From NCBI GenBank assembly GCA_005406025.1, contig BGZK01000018.1, positions 434,001-498,000 of the forward strand: 64,000 nt of DNA, in the 5' to 3' direction. The translations under genes and the position numbers were made by a program. The notes below the pieces were generated by a model. It was not told the origin of the DNA and did no database searches. It saw only the letters and a program-made list of their open reading frames with translations. Source of the stretch: Eumeta japonica. Taxonomy: Eukaryota > Arthropoda > Insecta > Lepidoptera > Psychidae. Positions 63,768 to 64,000 of the stretch are shown piece by piece. Position 1 is the stretch's first letter, and each line of letters begins with the position of its first letter.

Positions 63768-64000
63768 CTGCAGAATGTTGCTAGAAATGTTTTAATATCT
63801 TTTCTCTATATTTGTTGTTGGTTGGTATAAATTATATTATGATTGTACATTGAATATTTATAAAGAAAGTTTAAAAATAGTATTCAACCCTACAATTTGT
63901 ACCCTAAGGCGAAACTGTATCATATGTCAGAGGTAACATAAAAAAAATCATACATCCTGAATCTCAAGTCTTGAATAAACTTGAATATTGTGCATAGTAT
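63768..64000. other. qin intron, right edge
   Basis: No exon encoding the first cysteines of the RING was found here, so the start of the gene should lie beyond the window. Confidence 0.5.

Overview
The window looks like a piece of an insect chromosome, most likely from a moth or butterfly. It is strongly AT-rich, its genes have short exons and long introns, and the introns are full of repeats typical of Lepidoptera: retroelement ends of the 'cccgcggcttcacccgc' type, 'gggttccgagccaaaatggcaaaaacgg' elements, mariner fossils and MITEs. No bacterial, organellar or viral gene organisation is visible. The assignment to Lepidoptera is an inference from repeat style.

Four protein-coding genes can be assembled exon by exon with matching splice phases. 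(1) Minus strand, 614-4806, running off the left edge: the N-terminal half of a TAF5-like SAGA subunit (TAF5L / Drosophila wda), with LisH-like and NTD2 regions. (2) and (3) Plus strand, 12860-20362 and 27307-37319: two tandem paralogues of a secreted cyclase-family hydrolase (kynurenine formamidase / isatin hydrolase-like), each with five exons and identical intron phases. The downstream copy has every expected metal ligand. The upstream copy has lost the second-half histidine and other conserved residues and may be a pseudoenzyme. (4) Minus strand, 38779-63767, running off the right edge: a large multi-Tudor gene with the end of a RING finger, two B-boxes, a coiled coil and five Tudor domains, i.e. 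the piRNA-pathway protein Qin/Kumo (vertebrate RNF17). Gene 3 and qin are convergent, about 1.5 kb apart.

Non-coding layout. 1-560 holds repeat fragments in the left TAF5L intron. 2232-2718 is a Harbinger-like MITE in another TAF5L intron. 4807-12859 is intergenic, with a composite element (about 8041-8930), a strikingly regular 47-bp minisatellite (9538-10600, 23 units carrying about 13 AGATGGCGC motifs) and lepidopteran repeats. The introns of the two cyclase genes carry a tRNA-like SINE fragment, a MITE with 31-bp inverted ends, and an intact-ended 2.4-kb hAT-like transposon with a perfect 8-bp target duplication. 20363-27306 is gene-free and includes a repeat split by a 2.1-kb AT-rich tandem block. 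The introns of qin hold three degenerate mariner copies, a fragment of an unnamed multi-copy arthropod family (a second fragment of which is at 1-240), several 'gattccgatcc' retroelement pieces, and a 20-bp perfect hairpin next to a splice acceptor.

No tRNA, rRNA, CRISPR or obvious ncRNA gene was found. The clearest candidates for something new are the divergent cyclase paralogue, the 47-bp array with CTCF-like motifs, and the hAT-like element with its unusual transposase family.
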